A stretch of 64,000 bases of DNA from Isoperla grammatica. Taxonomy: Eukaryota; Arthropoda; Insecta; Plecoptera; Perlodidae. The stretch covers positions 4,310,018 to 4,374,017 of the forward strand of contig OX246743.1 of assembly GCA_945910005.1 (NCBI GenBank), written 5' to 3'. The notes beneath the pieces are model-generated. The model was not told where the DNA came from. It saw nothing but the letters and a program-made list of their open reading frames with translations, and made no database searches. Below, in pieces: positions 13,451 to 25,424 of this stretch (position 1 is its first letter; each line of letters starts with the position of its first letter). Made by a program: the position numbers and the translations under genes.

Positions 13451-14310
13451 TAAGCCAATATATACGATGCAGTAAATCCTATCTATCAATCACAAAACAA
13501 TTGCGTTAATCTTATTAAGATCAAAGACTCAATGAGTGTCAAATCCGACCCAAAATTGACTTATGGAGGACGCTCTTTAACCCCCCCCCCCCCCCCCCTT
13601 TTAGCCAAACACTAGGGTAGATTGTTTTTTATCATTCTAAAAATATTTGTACTAGCAATACAAAACGTATTTAGCTTTCGTTTGATTTTGATACGTTTGA
13701 CGATATTCCTTATTTATCCCCCCTCCCCCTCCTTCTTTTTACCCCCCCAAAAAACTTGGGAAATGTGTTTGAATGACTCTGAGAGTACCGATTTTAAAAT
13801 CAGCGTATCAGCAGCTTTCTTTTTATACCCATTTTTGTCTATGTTCAAATATGTAACTATAACAGTTTTAATGAAATAATTATTAATTATGCTGATTTAT
13901 CATACAAATAATATTTGTATTGCAGTAAAGTTACTACACTAGTTTTGTATGTTATTATTCTTATATTTAAAACTGACCAAACTATATTCAATCGCACCAA
14001 CTTTACACGGGAAGCATTTAATTGAAATTGCTATTATAATTAATAGTAATTCATTAATGACTACGGGAATACTTATATTGTTATTAGTAATTTTTTAAAT
14101 TTCAAAATAGATTGTTTGATGTGGTGAAAATATAACTTCTCAAAAATCTTCAAAAATAACCATAACATGAGCATTAATTAGTTTTAACATTTTAATTAAT
14201 TATGCTAATTAAGGGTATCGAACAGCAGTTAAGTTTCTTATGCGCATGTAGGTACACATAAGTAACAACTTCTGATCAAAAAAAAATTCTGTACCAATTA
14301 GTTCCGGGTC

Positions 14311-15034
14311 CAACTGTTTGTTGCTTGGACTAAAAGCCAAGCCAGAACCGATGCTGTGGAGGCCTGCACGGACCTACTTCTAAAGCCCCGGCCCCGGCAT
14401 AATGGCGAGCCCTGCCTGACCGGGGCCCTTAGTGAGTAATCTAATCAAAAACCGGGCATGGCTCGAGCCCGGGTGAAGGTAAATTGACCCGTATCAGCCG
14501 GTCACCTGCCAATATTAGCCCGCTCAACTGCCAACAAGACAAAATAGACAACATATTATAAAAGCCCGAAAATGCCCGATTTGATTATAGTCTATAATCG
14601 TAGGCACGAACCCGCCAAAATAATATTATCAGTGCCCAAGCCGGATACTGCGCAGGGCTCTACCAGTCAGTACAGATCTCTTCCTGAGTTGAGAGAGAGC
14701 ATGCAACAGAAAGTGATGTTTCGTATTGTATTCGCAAGTGGCTAGTTCCAAGAAACGGTTCGTCACAGTGTCTGGCGGGGTAGTAAAGCCATTAGAAGGA
14801 CTATCAATAGGATGCCAGCCTCTCTCAACTCGGCTGACTCAAACCCACCCTGCGGCAGTATGAGTGTCACCACGAACAAGCCGAGAGAGCGTGAAAGAAA
14901 CGGACGTAGCTTCGCCTTCGACGTCCAACCTCAGACTGAACACAATAACTCTCGGTAGCAGGTATAAAACCGAGAACCTTTTGCGCGATTGCACCACACT
15001 CAACAAGGTCGGAAAGTATAATAGCTATGGATAT
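14311..15034. other. Unassigned, GC-richer segment
   Basis: 14330-14680 is relatively GC-rich (CCGGCCCCGGC, CCGGGCATGGCTCGAG), and a GGTATAAAAC box lies near 14960. This could be part of a retroelement promoter, but no LTR pair or coding frame was found. Confidence 0.3.
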
Positions 15035-15203
15035 TAGTTACAAGTTTGCAAATGCGCATTCTTGTATTGCTGTTTTCACACTTTTATCTTTATCTCTTAC
15101 ATTGAACAATAACGATAGCTTTGAGATTTTCGCCAGAAAGTTCGTGGACATATGGACGCGCTCGCTTATCAACGCGCCACACAAAGCGTTTTCCTAGTAG
15201 TCT
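15035..15203 (-). mobile_element. Fragment of family R1 (5' part)
   Basis: The reverse complement starts with TAGGAAAACGCTTTGTGTG, then CGTTGATAAGCGAGCGCG, matching the starts of the 16450-19766 copies. Confidence 0.8.
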
Positions 15204-15227
15204 ACCGCCATTGGGTTTGAACCCTAC

Positions 15228-15330
15228 CGCTCTACCCACTCAGTTACAAGAACTGATTTTCAGTGGGGGACATTTGTACCATTTATTAAGTGCTTCGTTG
15301 CTATGACGTCTCAAAGTCACCGTTTACGTA
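15228..15330 (-). mobile_element. Deleted copy of SINE family 2
   Basis: Contains CTGATTTTCAGTGGGGGAC and, after a large deletion, TTATTAAGTGCTTCGTTGCT and CAAAGTCACCGTTTAC, all diagnostic of family 2 (fullest copy at 32046-32464). Confidence 0.75.
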
Positions 15331-15379
15331 TAAACTAGTGTCATATATATAGATGAAAGTCATGTTCTAAAGTTAAATA

Positions 15380-15745
15380 TATTATATACTTCCATACGCT
15401 TGTTTCAAAAATAAGACGGGTCAGGGGGTAGTTATTATGGTTAGCCATCAATATTCTTGGGCATAGGCCTATAAAGTTTGCTATCGTCGGCTTGGCAGGC
15501 CTGTCATGTTTTCTTCTTCTTCTTCTTCTTCTTCTTCTTCTTCTTCTTCTTCTTCTTCTTCTTCTTCTTCTTCTTCTTCTTCTTCTTCTTCCTCCTTCTC
15601 CTCCTCCTCCTCCTACTTCTCCTCCTCCTCCTCCTCCTCCTCCTCCTCCTCCTCCTCCTCCTCCTCCTCCTAGTTGACTCCATTTTCCTCGATGTCTTCG
15701 CACAGCTCGGATCTATCTTGTAAATCATTATTCATTTTTCATTAG
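15380..15745. repeat. Dispersed repeat R3, copy 1, with internal (TTC)n/(TCC)n expansion
   Basis: Shares CGCTTGTTTC, GGGTCAGGGGGT, CATCAATATTCTTG, TCGATGTCTTC and a CTAATCATTTTTCA-like end with a second copy at 33975-34302. In this copy the pyrimidine-rich middle has become a microsatellite of about 160 bp (15512-15671). Confidence 0.75.
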
Positions 15746-15764
15746 ATATGAAAAAAGAATCCTG

Positions 15765-16028
15765 GGCCCGGATTCACAAGAGGTCCTTATTCTTTTTTTG
15801 GTCTTATCTCAAGACCAGCATAACTTTGAACCTCTTGTGAATCCAGGAAAATATCTGAGAACAGAATTCAAAAGATATAATTGGAATGTTCATTGTGTTC
15901 TTGTTCCTACCAAGGATGGGTAACTTCGTCATTTGATCTGGGTCTGGTTTTACAGGAGGTCCAAAGTTATAGGCCGGTCTTAGAGTTAGGACCAGAAAAG
16001 CACTTGGGCCCTCTTGTGAATCCAGGCC
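15765..16028. mobile_element. MITE with GATTCACAAGAGG ends
   Basis: Starts GGGCCCGGATTCACAAGAGG and ends with the complement of GGGCCTGGATTCACAAGAGG. An internal end-like copy lies at 15828-15850, suggesting one element inserted into another. The outer tips resemble those of the 252-bp MITE, so the two may be related. Confidence 0.75.
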
Positions 16029-16449
16029 CTGTGTGGTAGGTACAGTGGTTGTAGCCTTCCCGCGCCGCCTTTTTGTGGTACAAGTTAGGCCCTTAGAGCA
16101 TAGAGGGCACTATAAGTTTAGGCCTTCCGATTATGTACTGCCAGAGTCGATAAAGAAGTTCTCCCTAAACTTTCTTATCGACTCTGTCACTGCCCAACAA
16201 AACACGTAACGCCACCTGGTAGAGAACTAACACGTTGCGTCTGTGATCAGGGACGGAGCCAGCGACATCCTTCACTGTAGGTTCGATATTTGTCTCAAAG
16301 AGCTCACTAGGTGCGTTGGAATTATACGCGGTAAACTCAACTTCTGCCCGAGTCGGTAGAGAGGTTCTCCCTCCGGGCGAAACTTCTTATATATTCTTTA
16401 TATATTCTTTATAATATATAATATATACATAATAATAATAATAATAATA
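16029..16449. other. Unassigned, with an imperfect inverted repeat
   Basis: GAGTCGATAAAGAAGTTCTC and its near complement (GAAAGTTTAGG..CTTATCGACTC form) lie at about 16145-16186. No gene found. A short (ATA)n precedes the R1 array. Confidence 0.4.
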
Positions 16450-19400
16450 ACTAGGAAAACGCTCTGTTTGACGCGTTGATAAGCGAGCGCGTCCATATCT
16501 ATACGAACGTTCTGGCGAAAAGATCTCAAAGCTAATAAAAACAACAATTAACAACAATTCAAGAATGTGCATTTCAAAATTTGTTCTAATTTCCATAGCT
16601 ATTATACTTCCCGATATTGTTGAATGCAGTGCAAGTGCAATTTGCGTTGCTTAGAATTTTCGTTGTCATTCTGTCTAGTGTTTTCGCGGCGATCCGCCAC
16701 CGTTACTAACAGTTATTGAGTGTAACTTTGTAACTTTTCAAACGATTGTGCCTCAAAACTATACACCTTCAATCCACATCGAGGCTTGTGGATGGTCCAA
16801 ATTTCAAGTTGATTGGACTTTCCGTTCGACCGCTATCGACAGACATAAAAACAAAAGGTCCTCCTTTGTAAATCAGTTTTTATAACTGAATAAGATAGAC
16901 ACTAGGAAAACGCTCTGTTTGACGCGTTGATAAGCGAGCGCGTCCATATCTACGAACGTTCTGGCGAAAAGATCTCAAAGCTAATAAAAACAACAATTAA
17001 CAACAATATTCAAGAATGCACATTGCAAAAATTTTTCTAATTCCCATAGCTATTATAATTCCCGATATTGTTGAATGCAGTGCCATGTGCGTTGCTAAGA
17101 ATTTTCTTTGTCATGTTTTCGCCGCGGTCCGCCACCGTTACTAACAGTTATTGACAGCAATAGAAATGTAATTTCTGCCTCTAATACGTATCCGATCGCG
17201 TCTTAATAAGTATATTCGTGACCGGATGAAAATGTAATACAAGATAGCTACCTAACATTTTGCTGTTACTGTTTTTCAGAAAAATATTTTCGAGTAACTT
17301 TTGTGTAACTTTGCCAATATTGATCAGATAGCCATTAAATGAACATATTCGTGACCGGAAAAAGCTTTAAAAAAATATGGCTATCTCACATTTTGCCGCC
17401 ATTTTGTTTCAGAAAAATATTTTGCAGTAACTATGATGTAACTTTGTAACTTTACAAACGATTTTGCCTCAAAACTATACACCTTCAATCCACATCGAGG
17501 CTTGTGGATGGTCCAAATTTCAAGTTGATCGGACTTTCCGTTCGACCGCTATCGACGGACATAAAAAAAAAAAAAAAAACAGAATGAAGTGCCGTTAGAG
17601 TCTAGTACGGTACAAAAAAAAACAAAAAAAAAACAAAACAGAACGAAGTGCCATAAGAGTCTCGTGGAAACGCTCGCTTCGCTCGCTTAACTAGGAAAAC
17701 GCTCTGTTTGACGCGTTGATAAGCGAGCGCGTCAATATCTACGAACTTTCTGGCGAAAAGTTTTCAATGCTAATACGAACAACAATTAACAACAATTCAA
17801 GAATGCGCATTGCAAAAATTGTTCTTATTTCCATGGCTATTATACTTTCCGACATTGTTGTATGCAGAGCAATGTGCGTTGCTAAGAATTTTCGTGGTCA
17901 TGTTTTCAACACGGTCCGCCACCGTTACTAGCACTTATTGACAGCAATAGAAATGTAATTTCTGCCTTTAATACGTATCGGATCGCGTTTACATTAGTAT
18001 ATTCGTGACCGGACAAAACTTTACTATAAGATAGCCACCTCACATTTTGCCGTTACTGCGTTTTAGAAAAATATTTTCGAGTAACTTTCGTGTAACTTTG
18101 CCAATACTTATCAGATCGCCATTACATTAACATATTCGTGACCGGAAAAATCTGTAGAAAAATCTGGCTATCTCACATTTTGCCGCCATTTTGTTTCAGA
18201 AAAATATTTTGCAGTAACTATGGTGTAACTTTGTAACTTTTCAAACGATTTTGCCTCAAAACTATACACCTTCAATCCACATCGAGGCTTGTGGATGGTC
18301 CAAATTTCAAGTTGATCGGACTTTCCGTTCGACCGCTATCGACGGACATAAAAAAAAAAAAAAAAAACAAACAAACAAACAAACAAAAAAAAAAAAAAAA
18401 AAACAGAATGAAGTGCCATAAGAGTCAAGTGGAAACGCTCGCTTCGCTCGCTTAATAAATATCGCCCTTTTCCTTGAGAAATAAAGACAATTATTATTAC
18501 TAGGAAAACGCTCTGTGTGACGCGTTGATAAGCGAGCGCGTCCATATCTACGAACGTTCTGGCGAAAAGATCTCAAAGCTAATAAAAACAACAATTAACA
18601 ACAATTCAAGAATGTGCATTTCAAATTTTTTTCTAATTTCCATAGCTATTATACTTACCGATATTGTTGAATGCAGTGCAATTTGCGTTGCTAAGAATTT
18701 TCGTTGTCTGTCTCGTGTTTTCGCGGCGGTCCGTCACCGTTACTAACAGTTATTGAGTGTAACTTTGTAACTTTTCGAACGATTTTGCCTCAAAACTATA
18801 CACCTTCAATCTACATCGAGGCTTGTGGATGGTCCAAATTTCAAGTTCATCGGATTTTCCGTTCGACCGCTATCGACAGACATAAAAACAAAACAAAAAA
18901 CAAACAGCATGAAGTGCCATAAGAGTCTAGTACACAAAAAAAAAAAAAAAAAAAAAAAACAGAACGAAGTGCCATAAGAGTCTCGTGGAGACGCTCGCTT
19001 CGCTCGCTTAACTAGGAAAACGCTCTGTTTGACGCGTTGATAAGCGAGCGCGTCAATATCTACGAACTTTCTGGCGAAAAGTTTTCAATGCTAATATAAT
19101 ACAAACAACAATTAACAACAATTCAAGAATGCGCATTGCAAAAATTGTTCTTATTTCCAGGGCTATTATACTTTCCGACATTGTTGTATGCAGTGCAATG
19201 TGCGTTGCTAAGAATTTTCGTGGTCATGTTTTCGCCGCGGTCCGCCACCGTTACTAACAGTTATTGACAGCAATAGAAATGTAATTTCTGCCTCTAATAC
19301 GAATCGGATCGGGTTTACATTAGTATATTCGTGACCGGACATAAATTTACTATAAGATAGCCACCTCACATTTTGCCGTTACTGCGTTGTAGAAAAATAT

Positions 19401-19766
19401 TTTCGAGTAACTTTCGTGTAACTTTGCCAATACTTATCAGATCGCCATTACATTTACATATTCGTGACCGGAAAAAGCTGTAAAAAAATCTGGCTATCTC
19501 ACATTTTGCCGCCATTTTGTTTCAGAAAAATATTTTGCAGTAACTATGGTGTAACTTTGTAACTTTTCAAACGATTTTGCCTCAAAACTATACACCTTCA
19601 ATCCACATCGAGGCTTGTGGATGGTCCAAATTTCAAGTTGATCGGACTTTCCGTTCGACCGCTATCGACGGACATAAAAACAAAAAAAAAAAAAACAAAA
19701 AAAACAAACAAAAAACAGAACGAAGTGCCATAAGAGTCAAGTGGAAACGCTCGCTTCGCTCGCTTA
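16450..19766 (+). repeat. Five-copy tandem array of element R1
   Basis: Copies at about 16450-16856, 16901-17690, 17691-18452, 18500-19011 and 19012-19766. Each starts ACTAGGAAAACGCTCTGT and CGTTGATAAGCGAGCGCG. Each ends near GACATAAAAA and a variable (CAAAA)/A tract; in all but the first this is followed by GCTCGCTTCGCTCGCTTA. Copies 1 and 4 share the same internal deletion of about 320 bp (junction TTATTGAGTGTAACTTTG); copies 2, 3 and 5 are long. The tip TAAGCGAGCG appears in inverted orientation at the two ends. No coding frame is conserved between copies, so the element is non-autonomous. Other copies are at 9440, 15035 and 53644. Confidence 0.9.
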
Positions 19767-20139
19767 ATTAATATGGCCGGTAGTCACGTATAATAAGTGC
19801 TATGGCGTGAATCATACTAAAGTTAATTGGTGCCGGCTTATCGGAGCAATGATCATTTATTTGATGGCTGGGTGCCGAAAAAGTACCAAACTTTTGGTGG
19901 CCAACGTAAGGATGTCAACCTATCATGTGCCGGGGCATTGCCGGGTAGTAAGTGTCGGCCGCCTTCCGGCTGGCGGGACTTGTTCAAGCCAGTCGAGTTA
20001 GCCAACTTTCCAAGTTCCTATACTATCGTCTCGATATCGGCACATTAGTGATAATTTACGAGCGTTAATTGGAAACCCCAAAAACAGTGGGCGTGACTAG
20101 TAAGGCTTGTGCCCTCTACTAAGCGCCAAGCGGAATACC
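19767..20139. other. Unassigned
   Basis: A moderately GC-rich stretch (19830-20000) has open frames on two phases but no recognisable domain. Confidence 0.3.
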
Positions 20140-20214
20140 GCACACGCACACGCACACGCACACGCACACGCACACGCACACGCACACGCACACGCACACG
20201 CACACGCACACGCA
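20140..20214. repeat. (CACACG)n microsatellite
   Basis: About twelve pure 6-bp units. Confidence 0.97.
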
Positions 20215-20360
20215 GGCTGCGGACTGTCCGTGACCATGACCCCAGTGCAACGCATCGTAACACCGTCTTCACTATCATCAGCTGCGAAGTCAAGGCCGTT
20301 TGGTTTTAAGTGAAGAGCCAGTCACAGCAGAGCGCACTAGTCCGTAGTCCCTCCTGCCAG

Positions 20361-20798
20361 CCGGCTCGCTCGCAATACACAGGTAACACTTCACTTTACT
20401 TACTCACTACCTGTTGACAAACACACATCAACAATTGGCCGGCTCGCTCGCAATACACAGGTAACACTTCACTTTACTTACTCACTACCTGTTGACAAAC
20501 ACACATCAACAATTGGCCGGCTCGCTCGCAATACACAGGTAACACTTCACTTTACTTACTCACTACCTGTTGACAAACACACATCAACAATTGGCCGGCT
20601 CGCTCGCAATACACAGGTAACACTTCACTTTACTTACTCACTACCTGTTGACAAACACACATCAACAATTGGCCGGCTCGCTCGCAATACACAGGTAACA
20701 CTTCACTTTACTTACTCACTACCTGTTGACAAACACACATCAACAATTGGCCGGCTCGCTCGCACTACACAGGTAACACGCTTCACTTTACTTTACTC
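20361..20798. repeat. 78-bp minisatellite A (5 full units plus a split sixth)
   Basis: Units start at 20361, 20439, 20517, 20595, 20673 and 20751 with CCGGCTCGCTCGC and are nearly identical. Each contains ATACACAG|GTAACAC, a good 5' splice site. The sixth unit is interrupted by a hAT element and resumes at 22123-22160. If the GC-richer sequence just upstream (20290-20382) is a transcribed leader, this array would be an amplified 5' untranslated exon end; that is inference. Confidence 0.95.
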
Positions 20799-22122
20799 CA
20801 GTGGTTAATTTGTAAGGAAAAAGGTGGGTATACGCATCATAGTTTCATGTTACAATGTGCTCGTGATAAAAATTGATGTCTCGGTGGGAAATGCCCCCCC
20901 TCGCGCTTACCAATTCAACTTCTGGGCTCCTAATCTGGAATTGGATTTGGAGTTTTGGGTTGGATTTGATACAATTTTACTCGTCTTCAAAAGCCAATCG
21001 TTATTTTAATTGTTCTGTAAGTTTTCCATTAAATGATTTAAAGCAGATACATATATTATAAAATATCAGTTATTGAAGTAGTTATACAGTAATTTTATGT
21101 GTCAACTCTCAACAATTCATTTCCAAGAGGAACAACCTATCAATAGCAGAAATGTTTATCCGTTGTATTTATTTTTATGACAAGATATCACCTCAAAACG
21201 CGTTTCAGACCAGCTGGGCGGACTGCAAAAAAATACAGGCCGGGCAAACTTTTGGTCAGGCCAGGCACGGGGGGGTTGGGAGGCTGTGGCCCCCCAACAA
21301 ACAGCGCCGTAGGCAAATTTTTTTAAAATCAGGTTTTTAGAAGGCATTTGGTGCGTTTTAGAAAAAAACATAGCAGGCTGAATGCATTACCAAAATACTG
21401 TAGTTTTCGTTGGTTAAAAGTAGAAACGAATCTACAATGTAATTGAGACCAATTGCAATATCGTGAAGGAAGAGGTGGGAGGGACTCGGGTTTAAAGAAA
21501 TTTCAATTTCAATGCGCGGCAACTTACCGCTGGCGCCAGGCAGTTTATGCCTGTTCCAGTCGGACCAGTCCAAATTTGGGCCAAAACAGGCAGGCCACCG
21601 GGCATTTGCCCGGTTGCCCGGCGGGCCTGTCCGCCCCTGCTGAGACCAGAAAACATAATGCAGAGCCAAATTTTCATTTTTAACAGGATACCCCTTTATC
21701 GGACGTATATCCACAAACAGAGAAATGCTGTATCAATCAAACATGTAAATCATATTTTACGGATCGTGCCATTTCCCTCACAGCAGCGAGAGCGACTGTA
21801 CCGCCTTCGCGTTGCTAACCCTTACTGACTGGTTGACGAGGAACCTGCAGCCAATATTAATAGGAGATGATTCTATTAATTTTATAAAGTATGGAGGTTG
21901 GTTTGGAAAAAAACGCAAAACTAAGAGATAATAGTTTTATTTAGAGTTATAGATATATTCAAGTATATTTGAAATATGAGCATGTGAGGATAAAATAACC
22001 AATACAAATTATTTTTGTTTTTTATATATGTTAGCCAAAATTTGAGTGTTGCGTACCTAATAATTCATGAAAAAAGGTGGGTATACTGCGTATACCCGCG
22101 CTCCATTACAAATTAAGCACTG
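20799..22122. mobile_element. Non-autonomous hAT element, 1324 bp
   Basis: The ends CAGTGGTTAATTTGTAAGG and (reverse complement) CAGTGCTTAATTTGTAATGG are flanked by a perfect 8-bp target duplication CTTTACTC (20791-20798 and 22123-22130). CAGTG tips and an 8-bp duplication are hAT hallmarks. A GGTGGGTATACGC block is subterminal at both ends. No intact transposase frame was found. It split a unit of minisatellite A. Confidence 0.9.
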
Positions 22123-22160
22123 CTTTACTCACTACCTGTTAACAAACACACATCAACAAG

Positions 22161-24096
22161 TAGTACTGATTTATTAATTGATTCATATTTTTTATTAGTT
22201 TGGTTGTTTGAGGTTTAAGATTGAACTCTAGGAAAACAACATTAGCGTTAACACATGGTCTACGCTACAGTTCCAACCACATTGTCGGTATCGGGATTGC
22301 AATCAGGAAGTCGTGACAATTGGTTCTTATGGCGCTGTTCACAATAGAATCGTAAAGGCGTAATGATTTAGCATGAGAAAATGTATGATTGCGATCCCGA
22401 TCCCAGTCACGATCCCGATAATAATTGTGGTCTGGCCTGGGGTTGATAGGGACCCTATGAAAGCAGTTAGACTAAGTCCTGTCTTAAAGCAAAATGTTGT
22501 GAACCGATCCTAAGTTTTGTTTTGATCTTGTTAACGTTGTCAATGTATACTTAGAGACGGTATGTGACGGGGGGCGGGGGGGGGGGGGGGGGGTGACGGT
22601 GTGCGACGGTGGTGGGGGGGGGGGGGGGGGGAGTGAAGGTATGTGACGGGGGTGACGTTGTGCGACGGGGGTATCAAGGGTGTGTAAGGATACGCATACT
22701 GCTCTCGCTGTAACGTACAAGGTGTTGTCGTCACGGACTATGAAATAATTTCCTTTCCCCCTTTCCACCTCCACTCGGTACCGGCTGAGCGCTTGCGAGA
22801 AAGGTATGCGGGGAGGTCTAATGGAGACGCTCGCTTCACTCTTTGAACTAAAACCTAAAGCCCAGTATTACGAGCAGCTAATAGGAAAGGTAGTTGCTAA
22901 TAATAACTAACTTGTTTTCACCATAAAAACGACCAATCAGTAGCCTTAAAATCAATCCACATAATAGCTCCTATTTACTTCCTTACTTCCTATTGCCTTA
23001 CCTTCTATCTGATTATAACCAGGTATAAGTATAATAATAAATCGATAAAACAATATAGGCTAATAAAGCAGGGAAAAGATTCAAAGAATATGTTATGGTT
23101 TATTAAGTAAATAGTTTATAGAATAATAATAACAAAAGATATTTCGTTCAATGGATCTCTGAAAGTCATCTTCAACGTCACAAAGACCTATTTTATTGGT
23201 GAATTTTAATTTTAATTATATTTTAGGTTTAAGTCATGACAAATCCTATACTTTGTACTTATGTCAAGTCAAGTCCTTGGATGCTAATAAAATGAATGAA
23301 TGAATGAATGAACATATTATTACAGATAGGGTTAAACGTCAGCCAGCAACAAGAGGCGTCTGCAAGCATTGCCCTCGAGTCCACAGTCCAACCCTTCACT
23401 CCCAGACTGATAACATATTGTCATTGAACCTGCGGGCTTATCTGAGCACTGATAATGCACTATTCTCAGTACACAAATGAATCATTTCAAGTTGAAAACA
23501 GATTCCAAGGCTACCGAGTCAGGTGCATGGTCTAAGTACAACAAATATCCTTATACCATGAGTCAGGTGCATGTTTGATCGTTGCACAGGTAGTCGAGTC
23601 ACAAGGTCAACGAAGGACAACCGTTGCCTTCAGGGGGTTCTTGGTTGAGACAATTGTTACGCTTACATTGCCCATCTTATGTGTGGTTGACGCAATTGAG
23701 CTGAGGATAACAAATAGTTACTATTTCCTGTATCAACCCAGCCCGGCATGTCGGCGCCCGGAGATTTGGCAAAATTAATAACGTCTTGGTTCACATAAAG
23801 TAACTAGATCAACGAACAAATGAATACTGCTACAACAATATAGCTTTCATCTGATTGGTTCTCTCAAAGACATCTAGTTTCTGATTAGATTTAAAAGTTA
23901 GTTGTCTTTTCTAAGCCATAGCGCCAACCGTTACAGCCTTGTCACTATCTGAAATTTCGTGTGAACGCTGGTACACATTTCCGTAAGTTCTACTTCTAGC
24001 AATCCTTACCAAAGTGTGTTGACCCGTCTTTATTGAAGATTTTATGATAAGTTAGTCAATCTCTGGTTTCAGAATCATTTATATCATTTCTTTTAA
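22161..24096. other. Intergenic; G-tracts and weak repeat remnants
   Basis: 22568-22634 holds two long G runs with (TGACGGTGTGCGACGG)-like spacers. 22709-22750 shares GTACAAGGTGTTGTCGTCACGG with repeat R2, and 22815-22850 holds a short R1 end. A (AATG)n tail near 23290 follows possible LINE 3' sequence. No gene supported. Confidence 0.45.
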
Positions 24097-24394
24097 TAAA
24101 TAAATAAATTCACATTTAGAGTCTACCCGCACTCAGTAACTAAACTGATTTGCAGTGGGGGACTTTAATTTAAAGTGACTAAACCAACCCTGTAGGCCTC
24201 GAACACCATCTACGAGTGAGCGATAACCAATCAAAGATCGATATTTCAAATACTTAACATATGAATCAATGATTGGACAGTGCGAAACCCTTCGGACAAA
24301 TGGCAGAATCAACAAGGCCGATTCAGAACAACTTTGAATTTATTGAGTGCTTCTTTGCTAGGACGGCTCCAAAGTCACCGTTTACTTATTCCTA
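24097..24394 (-). mobile_element. SINE family 2, headless copy
   Basis: Runs from the AAATAAATAAATTCACATTTAG tail through GTGGGGGACTTTAATTTAAA and ACCATCTACGAGTGAGCGA to CAAAGTCACCGTTTACTTAT, without the tRNA-like head. Sister copies: 33366, 43226 and 54812. Confidence 0.9.
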
Positions 24395-24735
24395 AGCTTT
24401 GCATGCTTATATTGACGTTTTTTATGAACTGAAATTTCTTGCAAATCATATGTATTGTAAAGTTGCCCCATCGTTATTGTAGTCTTTAACTTACGAAACA
24501 TCTGAGTCCAATTGTACCAACTAAATGTTCTAGTTCTCTAATTCATATCATCTACTTGAGTCAGGCCCATAAGGGATTTACGACATTGGGTTTGGATACC
24601 TAGAAATTATATAGCACGTGTTATTCTCGATTCAGACAATGGAAGCAATATCATCGTATCAGCGTTGTAGATGACCGGAAATCGAATACAAACTGCCTCC
24701 ATAGTGAGAGTTCAACATCATAGGCCCACTTCACA
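24395..24735. other. Unassigned
   Basis: No supported gene or repeat. Confidence 0.4.
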
Positions 24736-25110
24736 CATAGATATAAATGTTGTTACCAAGATATGTAACTGAATGGAGGTCCGAGGACCTATACTCGTTC
24801 CTCGATGCCCGCCATATTGTATGATTGCCTGTTTGTTTACATTTTAACATGCATTGTGTGTTTTTCAATTTGTTATACATCGCCTGGCGTATGTCATTGA
24901 TATTGATGGCTATAAAAAGAAAGTGCGCGAGTATCTGTATACCCATTGGACATACAGTAGTCATTTCCGCATTGAAAATAATAATTTCTTAATATACAAT
25001 TTGGCGACGTTCCGAGAAAAATCCATTGTTGAAATCTTTAAAGAGAATCACTTTTGGTACGTTCAGATAGCAGTAAGTTACGTATCTTGGTAACAATATT
25101 TATATCTATG
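24736..25110. mobile_element. 375-bp MITE
   Basis: Terminal inverted repeats of about 40 bp (CATAGATATAAATGTTGTTA at the left; CATAGATATAAATATTGTTA read from the right). An open frame inside (24854-25093) shows no transposase signature. Confidence 0.75.
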
Positions 25111-25424
25111 GTTATACCCTAGGTCACTGGACGTTTAATATGTCATAAGAGGAACGACATAACATCAGCTTGACCTTTGATTTGCGTTATCAAACTGGGG
25201 TCATCACTCTTATTTTAACAACAAAGAGAACAGTAACACAAAATATAGGTTAAGATTTACATAGCTGAAACAGCATCAGTTTGACATCAGTAGCCTATAC
25301 ATTATACATTATACAAGTAAACGGAACACACACTCTAGTTAAGGATAAGGAAATATGGTGAGTGTGGACAGGGTGGTGTATAAAGGTGTATACAGGTGGC
25401 GAAAAAAAAAACGTAAGAAATTTA

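Larger units (their letters stand above)
10628..14310. mobile_element. 3.7-kb DNA element with ~0.8-kb terminal inverted repeats
   Basis: The left arm (about 10628-11440) and right arm (about 13550-14310) are diverged reverse complements that can be followed over hundreds of bases. Landmarks are ACCCGGAACTAATTGGTAC at the tips, GATCAGAAGTTGTTACTTATG, the TTAATTAATGCTCAT block, and a G-rich tract next to CTACCCTAGTGTTTGGCTAA. The interior holds a decayed open frame, a SINE (12838-13118) and a MITE (13275-13450). No transposase was seen, and no target-site duplication is evident. Polymorphic G/C tracts mark both arms. Confidence 0.8.

Noticed and set aside
14311..15034. LTR with GGTATAAAAC promoter
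   Set aside because: No partner LTR, primer-binding site or gag/pol frame in the window.
15341..15728. Poly-Phe/Leu, poly-Arg and poly-Lys frames
   Set aside because: The (TTC)n/(TCC)n tract inside repeat R3.
20361..20798. CRISPR array
   Set aside because: Units repeat end to end with no variable spacers, in a eukaryotic context.
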